A stretch of 64,000 bases of DNA from assembly GCF_000812565.1 (NCBI RefSeq), contig NZ_JTAM01000031.1, positions 1 to 64,000 of the forward strand. The letters are read 5' to 3'. Numbering within the stretch: the stretch's first letter is position 1; each line of letters opens with the position of its first letter. The translations under genes were made by a program, and so were the position numbers. Source of the stretch: Flammeovirga sp. OC4 (GTDB lineage: Bacteria; Bacteroidota; Bacteroidia; Cytophagales; Flammeovirgaceae). Shown one piece after another: positions 44,453 through 53,570 of this stretch. The notes beneath the pieces were generated by a model, which saw only the letters and a list, made by a program, of their open reading frames with translations, did not search any database and was not told the origin of the DNA.

Positions 44453-47400
44453 ATGAGAGTAAGCCCAGAATTCAGAGGTACAGCAACTATTGTGGTAGTA
44501 AGTTTATTACTACTGATGAGTTTTGTTTCTTTCTTGAGGTCTTCACAAGTAGAAAAAAGAGAGGTGTCAGAGATTCTTTTGAACCAAGAATACAAGATTG
44601 CCAATTTCCCTTTTCATGCAAGAGAATATTACAGAACTGATGATAGGAAAACATTATTAGGTCTAAAACAAGAAGCAGATAAGGTACTATCTCAAATCAA
44701 TGCAATGGAGAGTGGAACCCAAAAGTTATCTTCAGACGAACAATCTTTTTTAATACTGACTTCCCTTGGTGATGATGATCTATCCCATGCTTTGGAATTG
44801 TACCGAAAACGATTTGAGGATTATTATGCTCAAATTGATATCATGTGGGATGCAAGTATTAAATCAAATTCTACTGTAGAAGAACTACAATATGGAAGAA
44901 GATCATCTGGTTTTTTTGCAACAAAAACTCAAATGGTAGAAGAGGGAGAAGGAAGTGATGTAGTAGGCAAAGCATTAGATTTTTTGGAGAGAAGAAATTC
45001 TTCTTTACTCTTACATAATAGAGAAACACGTTTTCGTTTAGAGGAAAATATTAGACGAACAAAATCCACTAACTTAGTTTTTAATGGTCTATTAGTAGTT
45101 ATTGGTGTGATCCTTTTGATTTCTCAAGGTGCTTTCTTTAGAAATAAGTTGTTGGTGCCAATGAACTTATTAAGAAAAAACTTAGAATATTTTACCTCTG
45201 AGAAAGGTGCCGAAAATGTTTCTGATATCAATGTGATTGAGGAAAAGGTGAATCATTTGGAAGATGACTTTGAGCGTATCACAAAAATGATTGAGCACCT
45301 AGGAGAAAAAGATTTTGAGGCAAATACCGACGGATTAAACCCTAGGCTTGAAGAGTCTTATGAAAAAGCACGTAACACTCTAATGCAGCTGGCCAATGAG
45401 GAGTTTGTAAGTAAGTGGATTACGGAAGGATTAGCAAAAACTACAGAAACATTAAATGGAGAACATTTTGATTCCATTACAGATATGAGTTTTGCCTTTG
45501 TAAGGTTTGTCACCCGCCACCTTGGAGCCCTTCAGGGAGGAGTATTTTTAAGGTTAGATCAAAGTAGTGATCAAGTTGTGAATCAGGTGGCGAGCTATGC
45601 TTACGGAAAGAAACGTTTTCCTCAAAAGAAAATCTCAACAAACGAAGGTCTTGTTGGACAGGTTATGTTAGAGAAACAATATATCTATGTTGAGGATGTT
45701 CCGGATCACTATACTGCCATCTCTTCAGGTTTAGGAGAAGCGGCACCTACAAGTATTATCATTATTCCAGTTGTACATGGATCGGATGAGGTGTATGGTG
45801 CGGTAGAAATTGCTTCTTACAAAAAGTTGGCAACTCATGAAAAAGAATATGCCAATGCCGCTTGTGAACGTTTTGCATCTGCAATTGCCGTATACATGAT
45901 GAATGAGAATACTCGCCGTTTGTTAAAAGAGTCAATGCAGGTCAATGAAGACTTGAAGAATAAGGAAGAATCATTGCTTTCTAAAACCAAAGAAATGCAA
46001 GGTTTCCAAGATGAATTGAATGTAAAACTTCAAGAACTTTCTAAGGAATCTAACCTGAATAAAAATATTCTAGACGCTATTGGTAAAACAATGGCCATTA
46101 TAGAGTTTGATCTAGAAGGAAGAATTCTGACGGCAAACGAAATGTACCTTTCTGTAATGGGGTATAAACTAGAGAACCTAACAGGAAAGTATGAGAGAGT
46201 ACTTGTCCCTTCTGAAGAGGTGAATTCTATGCGTTATAAGTTACTATGGGATAGTTTAAATAATGGTTCTTATATCTCTGGTGAATATTGTAGAATTAAC
46301 AAAAGAGGACAAGAAATATGGATGAACGGTACATACAACCCAATTTTCGGATTGGATGGAAAACCTTATAAAATCATTCAATTTGCCGAATTTACGACAG
46401 AACAAAAAGCAAAGGACCTCACCCACTCTGAGAGGTTACATGCTTTTGGAATGCATTTCCCAGTTTTGGATCTTGATTTAGACGGTAAAATTAAATCTGC
46501 AAATAATAGCTTTACTGATGTACTAGGCTATAGAAGAAAAGAATATAGAAATTTGGCTTTAGTAGAACTTTTTGAAGATGCGAAAGAAATTAGATCTTTC
46601 AAGAGGATTCTAAGAGATATCAAAGCAGGGACAGATGCAGTGGCTACTTTCAACTTTATGTCGAGAGAAGGACATGTGAGAACGATGGAGGTGAATTTAT
46701 TTCCATTGAAAAACTTATCAGGAGATGTTCAGAAAGTAACACTTTTTATGGTGGATAAAACAGAAGAACGTTTTATTAAAAAAGAATTGAAAACAGAATC
46801 TGAATCTCTAAAATTATTAAAGAATGAAGTAGCGTCAAGAACGGCTATTTTGGAAGGGATGTCTATGATTTTGGAAGTGGATCTTAATGGCCGAATTCTA
46901 TCAGGAAATAAAAAGGTACAAGAGTGGACCGGAAAGTCACAAGAATCACTGATAGGTCAGCCTATTGCAGATATGGTTACCACTTCATACCAATCTGTTA
47001 TATCTACATTATTAGCTGATGATACAGAAAAAAATGTAAAGATTAGAACGTTGGAATATTATACCACAAGGAAAGGGGCATTGTGGGGAGAAACTAGCGT
47101 GAGAGCTGTATTCAATGAGGATGTGCCTGTCAAGTTTACTTTTATCATTTTTGATGTAACAGAAAGAGTGGAGCGTGAACAAGGTTTGACAAGACAGATT
47201 GAGCGTCAAAAAACGAAGAATACGCTTTTCAGAATGCAGCAAAATGAGAGCAATAAAGAAAGTGGTTTTGCGGTCTTAGAACAAATATTCCAAGATAAAG
47301 AAATCGATTTATCTACTAACGAGTGGATTGATAAGTTGTCACTTCCTTCTTTATTATTGGATGAAGATGGTAAAATAGAAGCAGATAACTTGGCTTTTCA

Positions 47401-47599
47401 AGCACTAAATATTAGTGCAACTAAGATCTTGAATGTGCCTGATTTCTTGTCTGAATCTCAAAAAGAGAAAATAACACAATCAGTTAAAAATGCATCTCTT
47501 TTAGAAGAGTCTTTAAAATTAAAAGGAGAAGAAAGGTTGCTACTTTCAGTACCATTATTCCAGGAAAATACACATAGAATATTGGTGATGTTTGCTTAG
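44453..47599 (+). CDS. membrane sensor with GAF and multiple PAS domains
   Basis: A 1048-residue protein. TM helix 1 is about 9-27, an extracytoplasmic helical sensor domain follows to about 205, TM2 is about 206-227, then a HAMP-like helix, a GAF domain (about 323-483), a coiled coil (about 485-540) and three PAS domains (about 543-650, 665-775, 800-910) with a fourth partial one near the end. No histidine kinase, receiver, GGDEF, methyl-accepting or DNA-binding domain is present. It may signal by binding a partner protein. It is a single gene followed by a terminator. Family details are unassigned. Confidence 0.75.
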   Translation: MRVSPEFRGTATIVVVSLLLLMSFVSFLRSSQVEKREVSEILLNQEYKIANFPFHAREYYRTDDRKTLLGLKQEADKVLSQINAMESGTQKLSSDEQSFLILTSLGDDDLSHALELYRKRFEDYYAQIDIMWDASIKSNSTVEELQYGRRSSGFFATKTQMVEEGEGSDVVGKALDFLERRNSSLLLHNRETRFRLEENIRRTKSTNLVFNGLLVVIGVILLISQGAFFRNKLLVPMNLLRKNLEYFTSEKGAENVSDINVIEEKVNHLEDDFERITKMIEHLGEKDFEANTDGLNPRLEESYEKARNTLMQLANEEFVSKWITEGLAKTTETLNGEHFDSITDMSFAFVRFVTRHLGALQGGVFLRLDQSSDQVVNQVASYAYGKKRFPQKKISTNEGLVGQVMLEKQYIYVEDVPDHYTAISSGLGEAAPTSIIIIPVVHGSDEVYGAVEIASYKKLATHEKEYANAACERFASAIAVYMMNENTRRLLKESMQVNEDLKNKEESLLSKTKEMQGFQDELNVKLQELSKESNLNKNILDAIGKTMAIIEFDLEGRILTANEMYLSVMGYKLENLTGKYERVLVPSEEVNSMRYKLLWDSLNNGSYISGEYCRINKRGQEIWMNGTYNPIFGLDGKPYKIIQFAEFTTEQKAKDLTHSERLHAFGMHFPVLDLDLDGKIKSANNSFTDVLGYRRKEYRNLALVELFEDAKEIRSFKRILRDIKAGTDAVATFNFMSREGHVRTMEVNLFPLKNLSGDVQKVTLFMVDKTEERFIKKELKTESESLKLLKNEVASRTAILEGMSMILEVDLNGRILSGNKKVQEWTGKSQESLIGQPIADMVTTSYQSVISTLLADDTEKNVKIRTLEYYTTRKGALWGETSVRAVFNEDVPVKFTFIIFDVTERVEREQGLTRQIERQKTKNTLFRMQQNESNKESGFAVLEQIFQDKEIDLSTNEWIDKLSLPSLLLDEDGKIEADNLAFQALNISATKILNVPDFLSESQKEKITQSVKNASLLEESLKLKGEERLLLSVPLFQENTHRILVMFA

Positions 47600-47621
47600 T
47601 CATTTACATTATAAAAAGGAT

Positions 47622-47664
47622 AAGGGAAGATAGGGTATTTTGAATACTAGCTCTTCCCTTTTTT
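47622..47664. terminator. terminator between the sensor and FMN reductase genes
   Basis: AAGGGAAGA and TCTTCCCTT form a perfect stem around a 21-nt loop with an internal small stem (GTATT/AATAC), followed by T's on the plus strand. It serves both convergent genes. Confidence 0.8.
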
Positions 47665-47667
47665 ATA

Positions 47668-48222
47668 TCAACCTTTCTTTTTCTTTACAATAGCCTCTGC
47701 TAACCATAGATATTCTTCTACAAAAATATCAACAGCACCTTCAAAATCTGGGTTCAATAGAATTCCTTCTGTATCTACTTGATTTTGGACATTTGCGACC
47801 GTCATCATTCTGTAAATAGGATAAGCCATCAATGCTAATACTTGCAGTTGCATTGCTTGAGCAGCTCTTATGCCACCCAAAGGTCCAGCCGAAATACTGA
47901 TTACGCCAATAGGCTTTTTTTGATAAGTACTTTTAGGGAAGAAATCAATGGCGTTTTTTAGAGCAGAAGAAAAACTACCGTTGTATTCAGGAGATGCTAA
48001 TAAAATACCATCCGCTCCATCTAAGATTTTTCCCAGTTTTTTAACGTTTTCAGGAGAGTCATCATGTAGTGTATTGGTCAAAGGAGGTAGTGCATATTCT
48101 TTAAGATCAACCACTTCAACATTGAGTGAAAATTGTTCTTTCATCCTATGTGCAATATAAAGTACTGCACCATGAGATTGTCTGTCATCTCTTACACTTC
48201 CAGAGAGTAGTACTAGTTTCAT
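47668..48222 (-). CDS. NAD(P)H-dependent FMN reductase family protein
   Basis: A 184-residue flavodoxin-fold oxidoreductase. The FMN-phosphate loop is 'LSGSVRDDRQSHGAVL' at the start, and the family motif 'GILLASPEYNGSFSSALKNAIDFF' lies near 75-98. The late 'GVISISAGPLGGIRAAQAMQ' is typical too. It reduces quinones, chromate, azo dyes or iron-related substrates, depending on the member. Monocistronic. Confidence 0.88.
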   Translation of the reverse strand: MKLVLLSGSVRDDRQSHGAVLYIAHRMKEQFSLNVEVVDLKEYALPPLTNTLHDDSPENVKKLGKILDGADGILLASPEYNGSFSSALKNAIDFFPKSTYQKKPIGVISISAGPLGGIRAAQAMQLQVLALMAYPIYRMMTVANVQNQVDTEGILLNPDFEGAVDIFVEEYLWLAEAIVKKKKG

Positions 48223-48324
48223 TTTTATTGAGTTTTAAAAGTATATTTTAATTTATAAAACCTTCTTTAAAAACAAGCACTTTTACTAACAAAACTTAGC
48301 AAGGCTAAGGAGAGGTAAGATAAC

Positions 48325-48358
48325 TTGTCAATATTTAATAACCTTTTCTCTAACTTTG
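48325..48358 (+). promoter_or_regulatory. promoter of the threonine aldolase gene
   Basis: TTG (48325-48327) and TAACTTTG (48351-48358) are 23 bp apart, matching TTTG-n17-23-TAnnTTTG. The leader to the ATG would be about 90 nt. Confidence 0.5.
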
Positions 48359-48455
48359 TGCTTTTCTATGTTATTTACCCAAGGCCTCTTTTTGTAGAAC
48401 TATTGACAAAAGAGAACTTTCAATTATTGACTTCCATTTAAGTAAGAAATATATA

Positions 48456-49490
48456 ATGAAAAAGACATTAGCGAGTGATAACTATTCAGGGACAAATCCT
48501 GAAATTATTGAAGCATTGAGTAAAGTAAATATCGGACACCAAGGGTCTTATGGAGCAGATGATGCTACAGCTGGAGCCATTGCAGTTTTTCAGCAATTAT
48601 TAAAAAAAGATATTGATGTTTATTTCACGATGAATGGTACAGGAGCCAATGTGACTGCTTTGTCTTCTGTTTGTCCATCTTACGGTGCTATTATTTGCTC
48701 TTCAGTGGCACACATTAATGTAGATGAATGTGGTGCACCTGAGAAATTTGGAGGATTTAAGTTACTCACTGTTGAAAAGGATAACGGTAAATTAACTCCG
48801 GAAGATATTGCTCCTTTTTTAGTGAATTTGGGTGAGCAGCATTGGTCACAACCTAAAGTAGTTTCTATTACGCAAGCAACTGAGTATGGCACTGTTTATA
48901 CTTGTGAGGAAATTAAAGCGATTGCAGATTACGCTCACCAAAATAATCTACTATTACATGTTGATGGTGCTAGAATCAGTAATGCTGCAGTTTCATTGGG
49001 GGTTTCTTTCAAAGAAATGCTAGTGGATACAGGTGTTGATTTTATCTCATTTGGCGGTACTAAAAACGGTTTGATGTTTGGTGAGGCAGTCATCTTTTTG
49101 AATACAAAGATCTCAGAAAACTACAAATTTGTTAGGAAACAAGGGATGCAGCTATTATCTAAAATGCGATATATAGCAGTTCAGTTCGAAACACTTTTTG
49201 GTTCTGATTTATGGAAAACAAACGCTTTACATGCCAATAAAATGGCTAAAAAATTGGCTGATGGTTTAAGTAAAGTACCTGAAGTCACTCTTACACAAGA
49301 AGTACAGGCAAATGGTGTTTTTGCTATTTTACCAAAAGAAGTGATACCGGCAATGCAGGAACAATCTCCTTTCTATGTTTGGAATGAACAAACAAACGAA
49401 GTCCGCCTGATGTGTTCTTTCGATACATCAGAAGAAGAGATCAATGCATTTATTGAAAAATTAGAGGCTCTTACTGCTACTACGGCTTAA
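48456..49490 (+). CDS. ltaE: low-specificity L-threonine aldolase
   Basis: A 344-residue PLP enzyme of the beta-eliminating lyase/threonine aldolase type that cleaves threonine to glycine and acetaldehyde. The pyridoxal-binding Lys is in 'DFISFGGTKNGLMFGEAVIF' (about 207). The Asp ligand is in 'LLLHVDGARISNAAVSLGV' (about 170) and the N-terminal 'SDNYSGTNPEIIEAL' is typical. Its own promoter precedes it. Confidence 0.9.
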   Translation: MKKTLASDNYSGTNPEIIEALSKVNIGHQGSYGADDATAGAIAVFQQLLKKDIDVYFTMNGTGANVTALSSVCPSYGAIICSSVAHINVDECGAPEKFGGFKLLTVEKDNGKLTPEDIAPFLVNLGEQHWSQPKVVSITQATEYGTVYTCEEIKAIADYAHQNNLLLHVDGARISNAAVSLGVSFKEMLVDTGVDFISFGGTKNGLMFGEAVIFLNTKISENYKFVRKQGMQLLSKMRYIAVQFETLFGSDLWKTNALHANKMAKKLADGLSKVPEVTLTQEVQANGVFAILPKEVIPAMQEQSPFYVWNEQTNEVRLMCSFDTSEEEINAFIEKLEALTATTA

Positions 49491-49540
49491 GCACCTATTA
49501 AAATAAAGAGTACTAATTTTGATAAACTACTTTATAGATG

Positions 49541-49575
49541 AAGCCATGTATTTTACACAAAGTACATGGCTTTTT
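49541..49575 (+). terminator. intrinsic terminator after ltaE
   Basis: AAGCCATGTA pairs with TACATGGCTT, followed by TTTT. It overlaps the 5' extension of the next open frame, which supports the later start chosen for that gene. Confidence 0.75.
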
Positions 49576-49646
49576 ACATTTTGTTGAAACAATTATTACT
49601 TGAATTGGTTTATTGTTTATTGAAAACTCCTAACTATCTCCTCATT

Positions 49647-50084
49647 ATGAAAATCATTATTAAATACTCTTCTCTCATGTTCGTTGGATATTTATTATTA
49701 TTCCTCATCATGAGGTTCCTAAATCTATATCATATTATAGAGCTGAGAGCATTAAATTTTGTGATTCATGCCGGAGGTATCTTTTATGCATTTAAAGCAT
49801 TACAAAAAGAAAACCCAAGTGACTTTGGGTACCTGTCGGGGTTTCTCAATGGCATGAGAATATCACTTTTCAGTGCTATACCTTTCGCCATCTTTATGAT
49901 GTTTTATCTGACTTTCATAGATCCTGAATTTTTACAGTATTTAAAAGAATCAGCGCTTTCAGGAGCATACATCACAAAAGGAAAATTATTTATTGGTTTA
50001 TGTGCGGAAGCCTTGGGTTCAGGGATTCTGATATCATATATAGCGATGAGATACACTTTACTACTTTCTTCTTATCGCTCATAA
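49647..50084 (+). CDS. small four-helix membrane protein, DUF4199-like
   Basis: A 145-residue protein with four hydrophobic segments. I start at 49647 because the earlier codons of the open frame run through the ltaE terminator. The pattern 'FVIHAGGIFYAFKALQKENPSDFGYLSGFLNGMRISLFSAI' resembles DUF4199 membrane proteins of Bacteroidota, which have no known function. The assignment is tentative. Confidence 0.55.
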   Translation: MKIIIKYSSLMFVGYLLLFLIMRFLNLYHIIELRALNFVIHAGGIFYAFKALQKENPSDFGYLSGFLNGMRISLFSAIPFAIFMMFYLTFIDPEFLQYLKESALSGAYITKGKLFIGLCAEALGSGILISYIAMRYTLLLSSYRS

Positions 50085-50125
50085 TTAAGATTATCAACTA
50101 TAGACAAATTAGACCTACAAGCTGG

Positions 50126-50158
50126 AAACCTCATGGATTTAATCCGTGAGGTTTTTTA
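50126..50158 (+). terminator. intrinsic terminator
   Basis: AACCTCATGGATT pairs with AATCCGTGAGGTT (one mismatch) and is followed by a T run. Confidence 0.8.
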
Positions 50159-50525
50159 TTTTTTTAAGTGATAAATGTTAGAGTGAAGTGTTCAAAGTGT
50201 AAAAATGCTCTTCTAGCATAAGATGTAATTTTTTGTAGGCTATAAGTATTTGTAGATGTGTGGTTTATTTTGTGTTTAAAACTGATGGTGAAGTAATGAA
50301 GTATTGAGGATGAAAACTTGAAGTATTGAAATCTGACGTGATTTTGTGCTGTTTCATTAGATTTCGAAATGAATGTTTAGTGCCTGTAAAGAATAATTAT
50401 GATGGACTAGGAAACTCGTTATTCCTCATCAATGTCAAACAATTATTTCTACTTTTTGCAGGCTTATTATTCACTAACCGAATCATAACAACTGATTTCA
50501 AACCAGCAGAAATCAGTAAAATTAA
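50159..50525. other. non-coding stretch before the T9SS cargo cluster
   Basis: AT-rich, no strong hairpin or repeat copy. A 67-residue open frame (50326-50529) overlaps the next gene start by a few bases, lacks any recognisable motif and is probably chance. Confidence 0.5.
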
Positions 50526-51668
50526 ATGAACAGACAGATGAAAAAGATATGCTGCTTAACGCTATTACTTTGGGTATATAGTGTTCAGTTCATACATGCT
50601 CAATGTTTACAAGATTTGACTCTTGGAGCTTTTAATAACTATTACCTTCCATCGGATTATAATCTATGTTCTGATTTGCGTGCTGATTTATCAGGAGCAA
50701 ATGGCATTACCAGTGCAACAGTACCTGCTTCGAGTTTAACTATTCCATCAGGTTCAGACATCACCATTACTGCTACTACTTTTTCAATTTTTTACCTCAA
50801 TTTAATTATTGAAAAAGATGCAATTCTTCGTATCGAAGGAAACATGCAGATTGAAGATGCGGATGTGTATGTTTCGAGTTATCAGATTGATGGGCAACTC
50901 ATAGTAAGTGGAGACCTATCAACTAGCGCTTGGAGTTTTGAAAATAATGGAGTTGGAGAAAACATCATAATCAATGGAAATGGTTCTGTTCAGGTGGGAG
51001 GAAACTTTAATAGTGGAACAATTAATCCAGATAATGTCTCAGATGGAATCACTTGGGATCTTGACTGTGATAAAGTTGATGGTCTTTTAAACTGTTCCGA
51101 TCTCCCTGTAGAGCTTACTTATTTTCAAGCTTCTCCAAAAGAAGGATTAGTACTTTTAGAATGGGAAACTGCTACTGAAATAAATGCCTCTCATTTTGAA
51201 ATAGAAAAATCTTCGGACCGAAAAGTATGGGAGAAGATAGGAACCCTTAAGGCTTCGGGAAATTCTCAAGTACCGATTACTTATCAATTTGAAGACAGAG
51301 TACCTTATTCATTGACTTATTATCGTTTGAAACAGATAGATTTTGATGGGACTTTCGCTTACTATGGTCCTATATCAGTGATGTATCATGCGGAGCAACA
51401 ACTTTTGAATGCGACAATCATTCCCAATCGTATTACTAATGGAGAAGAATTTCAATTGAGTATATCCGGTTTAAGAAAAAGTAATGATATGCAGATTCAA
51501 ATTTATAACAGCCAAGGTCATCAAGTATATTCTGAGAGAGTTCAAAGTATCAAAGCTCACAATTTATTAAAGACCATCAACTTTACAAGCCAATTAGCAT
51601 CAGGAATGTATTACGTTATCATCAAGTCGGGAAAGGATAGTACCACCAAGAAACTTATGGTTAATTAG
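50526..51668 (+). CDS. T9SS cargo protein 1 of the tandem cluster
   Basis: A 380-residue secreted protein with a signal peptide ending FIHAQ (about residue 26); Met5 is an alternative start. The N-terminal part (about 27-190) is a short beta-helix-like region with repeated 'L.I.G.' strands ('ILRIEGNMQIEDADV', 'QIDGQLIVSGDLS'). At about 194 the 'LPVELTYFQASPKEG' module begins, an FN3-like domain that precedes the T9SS C-terminal sorting domain (about 300-380, ending 'GMYYVIIKSGKDSTTKKLMVN'). The sorting domain targets it through the outer membrane to the surface. The function of the N-terminal part is unknown. Confidence 0.8.
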   Translation: MNRQMKKICCLTLLLWVYSVQFIHAQCLQDLTLGAFNNYYLPSDYNLCSDLRADLSGANGITSATVPASSLTIPSGSDITITATTFSIFYLNLIIEKDAILRIEGNMQIEDADVYVSSYQIDGQLIVSGDLSTSAWSFENNGVGENIIINGNGSVQVGGNFNSGTINPDNVSDGITWDLDCDKVDGLLNCSDLPVELTYFQASPKEGLVLLEWETATEINASHFEIEKSSDRKVWEKIGTLKASGNSQVPITYQFEDRVPYSLTYYRLKQIDFDGTFAYYGPISVMYHAEQQLLNATIIPNRITNGEEFQLSISGLRKSNDMQIQIYNSQGHQVYSERVQSIKAHNLLKTINFTSQLASGMYYVIIKSGKDSTTKKLMVN

Positions 51669-51853
51669 AACACAAATTGGCAATTACACATCATAAAATC
51701 GAATGTTATAAATACAAATCCGAATAGGATTTTACGAAGTGAAATAGATGTTTATGTATAATAATTGTAATTATTACGTTGTTAAACTAAGAAGTGCTTT
51801 AAAATTAGACTTTATGAATAAAAAATTGCATTTGTTAAATGTTATAGAACAAT

Positions 51854-51883
51854 TTTGATGTAAATATTGTTTTTATATATTTG
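51854..51883 (+). promoter_or_regulatory. promoter of the second T9SS cargo gene
   Basis: TTTG (51854-51857) and TATATTTG (51876-51883) with an 18-bp spacer match the Bacteroidota consensus. The leader would be about 170 nt, with a motif GTTAGACATAACG (51899-51911) just downstream; a one-base variant of it also occurs upstream of the third gene. The rest of the 51669-52058 gap shows nothing else. Confidence 0.55.
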
Positions 51884-52058
51884 TCTAATAATCTATGAGT
51901 TAGACATAACGGACAAGTCAAATTTTTACGTTAGGCTTAGTATACTATTGTAATTGTGCGCTTATATCTACTTTTTAATATTATTTTTTGAAGCTCTAAA
52001 TTAACCAAAACAACCAACCTCAATCATGCTGTAGTTGGTAAAATAAATAGACTTACTT

Positions 52059-53162
52059 ATGAAGAAATTATACTTATTATCATTGATGTTATTTATATCA
52101 ATAGTTGTTGTTGGTCAAGTGGTATGTACAACACCTAATGATGGAGTAGTGTATACTTCTGATTGTTCATATACAAATAATACAGATGTTAATATTGGAT
52201 CAGGTGACGAAGTCACTTTGTCACAAAATGCTGATCCAGATATTACAACTAATGTAGTTTGGACAGTAAACTCTTATACTATTGATGGTAATTGGAGTTT
52301 GTTTGGGGGAACTGATTATGGTAGATTAACAATAGATGAAGGTACAACTTTAACAATTTATGGTAATTTAATAATGTCTGAATATGGTATACTTACTGTT
52401 AATGGCACCTTGAATATTTATGGAGATGTATCACATACTGTTGGGACTTCTTTTGGAGACCGTTTACTTATTGGTGAAAATGGTACCATGAATGTAAATG
52501 GTAACCTTGATTTAACAGGGCCTTGGGGAAATGGAATATTGGGTATAGTAGAAGGAGAACTGAATGTAACAGGAGATGTAGCAGGAATAGGTAATCTTCC
52601 CGTAGAACTCACTTATTTCCAAGCATCATCAAAAGAAAAAACGGTTTTACTAGAATGGGAAACAGCTTCAGAGATCAATGCCTCTCATTTTGAAGTGCAA
52701 AGGTCAGCAGATAGAAAAACATGGGAAACGTTGGGGCGTGTACAAGCAAGTGGTAATTCACAAATGGCTATCTCATATAAGTTTGAAGATAATGACGCAT
52801 TACCAACAGCGTATTATAGACTGAAGCAAGTTGATTTGGATGAAGCCTACGAATTTTTTGGACCTGTTCAAGTAGCATTAAGTGGAGTAGATATTCCACT
52901 ATCGTTACTAATTATGCCTAACAATATAAGTAGTGGGGAAAAAATACAGTTTAGCCTTTCAGGTTTAAATGTGGGTAGTAATGTTGATATATCAGTGTAT
53001 GATAGTCAAGGTAACGTACTTTATTCTGAAATAGAAGAAGACATAACCTCTGAAGTTTTATTGAAACCTATGGATTTCACTTCTTCGTTAGGTTCAGGAA
53101 TGTATTATGTCGTTGTAAAATCAGGAAAAGATATCGTGAAAGAAAAACTCTTAATCAATTAA
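52059..53162 (+). CDS. T9SS cargo protein 2 of the tandem cluster
   Basis: A 367-residue secreted protein with a signal peptide ending VVVGQ (about residue 20). The N-terminal beta-helix-like stretch ('TTLTIYGNLIMSEYGILTVNGTLNIYGDV', shortened here) is followed at about 180 by 'LPVELTYFQASSKEKTVLLEWETA' and a T9SS C-terminal domain. The FN3-like part is close to cargo 1 even at DNA level, so the genes are likely duplicates that kept the anchor and swapped the head. Confidence 0.8.
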   Translation: MKKLYLLSLMLFISIVVVGQVVCTTPNDGVVYTSDCSYTNNTDVNIGSGDEVTLSQNADPDITTNVVWTVNSYTIDGNWSLFGGTDYGRLTIDEGTTLTIYGNLIMSEYGILTVNGTLNIYGDVSHTVGTSFGDRLLIGENGTMNVNGNLDLTGPWGNGILGIVEGELNVTGDVAGIGNLPVELTYFQASSKEKTVLLEWETASEINASHFEVQRSADRKTWETLGRVQASGNSQMAISYKFEDNDALPTAYYRLKQVDLDEAYEFFGPVQVALSGVDIPLSLLIMPNNISSGEKIQFSLSGLNVGSNVDISVYDSQGNVLYSEIEEDITSEVLLKPMDFTSSLGSGMYYVVVKSGKDIVKEKLLIN

Positions 53163-53199
53163 TCATCGCAACATGAAGTATTGAGCGATTAAAAATAAG

Positions 53200-53239
53200 A
53201 TAATCCCATAGTTTTGTTGAAGCTATGGGATTATTTTAT
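53200..53239 (+). terminator. intrinsic terminator after cargo gene 2
   Basis: ATAATCCCATAG pairs exactly with CTATGGGATTAT, followed by TTTT. The remaining gap to 53570 carries GTTAGACATTACG (53482-53494) and nothing else I can support. Confidence 0.85.
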
Positions 53240-53570
53240 GCTTGAATTTTCCTTAAAAATTGACTTCTAAAACATATTTTAAGAAATGTAAGAAAAAAGT
53301 TAAGCTGAGCATGTATTTCCCTTTAAAACCATAAATGCATGGATAATAGCTTCTTATTTTCATTTTTTAGGATGTATGATTCTTTCAAGAAAGGCTACAA
53401 CTACCTCTTTTTTTTATCACTAAAACCTAAGAAACATACGGTTTCAAATTTCTCTCATATCAACACAATAAACACTATTGCGTTAGACATTACGACCACT
53501 GCAATGATTTAAAATACAATGACTAATCGTTTAATTAAAATTAACTATTTCTTGAGAAAATTTCTTTACT

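Noticed and set aside
49566..49646. Earlier start for the small membrane protein
   Set aside because: It would run through the ltaE terminator; the ATG at 49647 gives a better protein.
50326..50529. 67-residue plus-strand ORF before the first T9SS gene
   Set aside because: It overlaps the next start, has no signal or motif, and lies in AT-rich DNA; likely chance.
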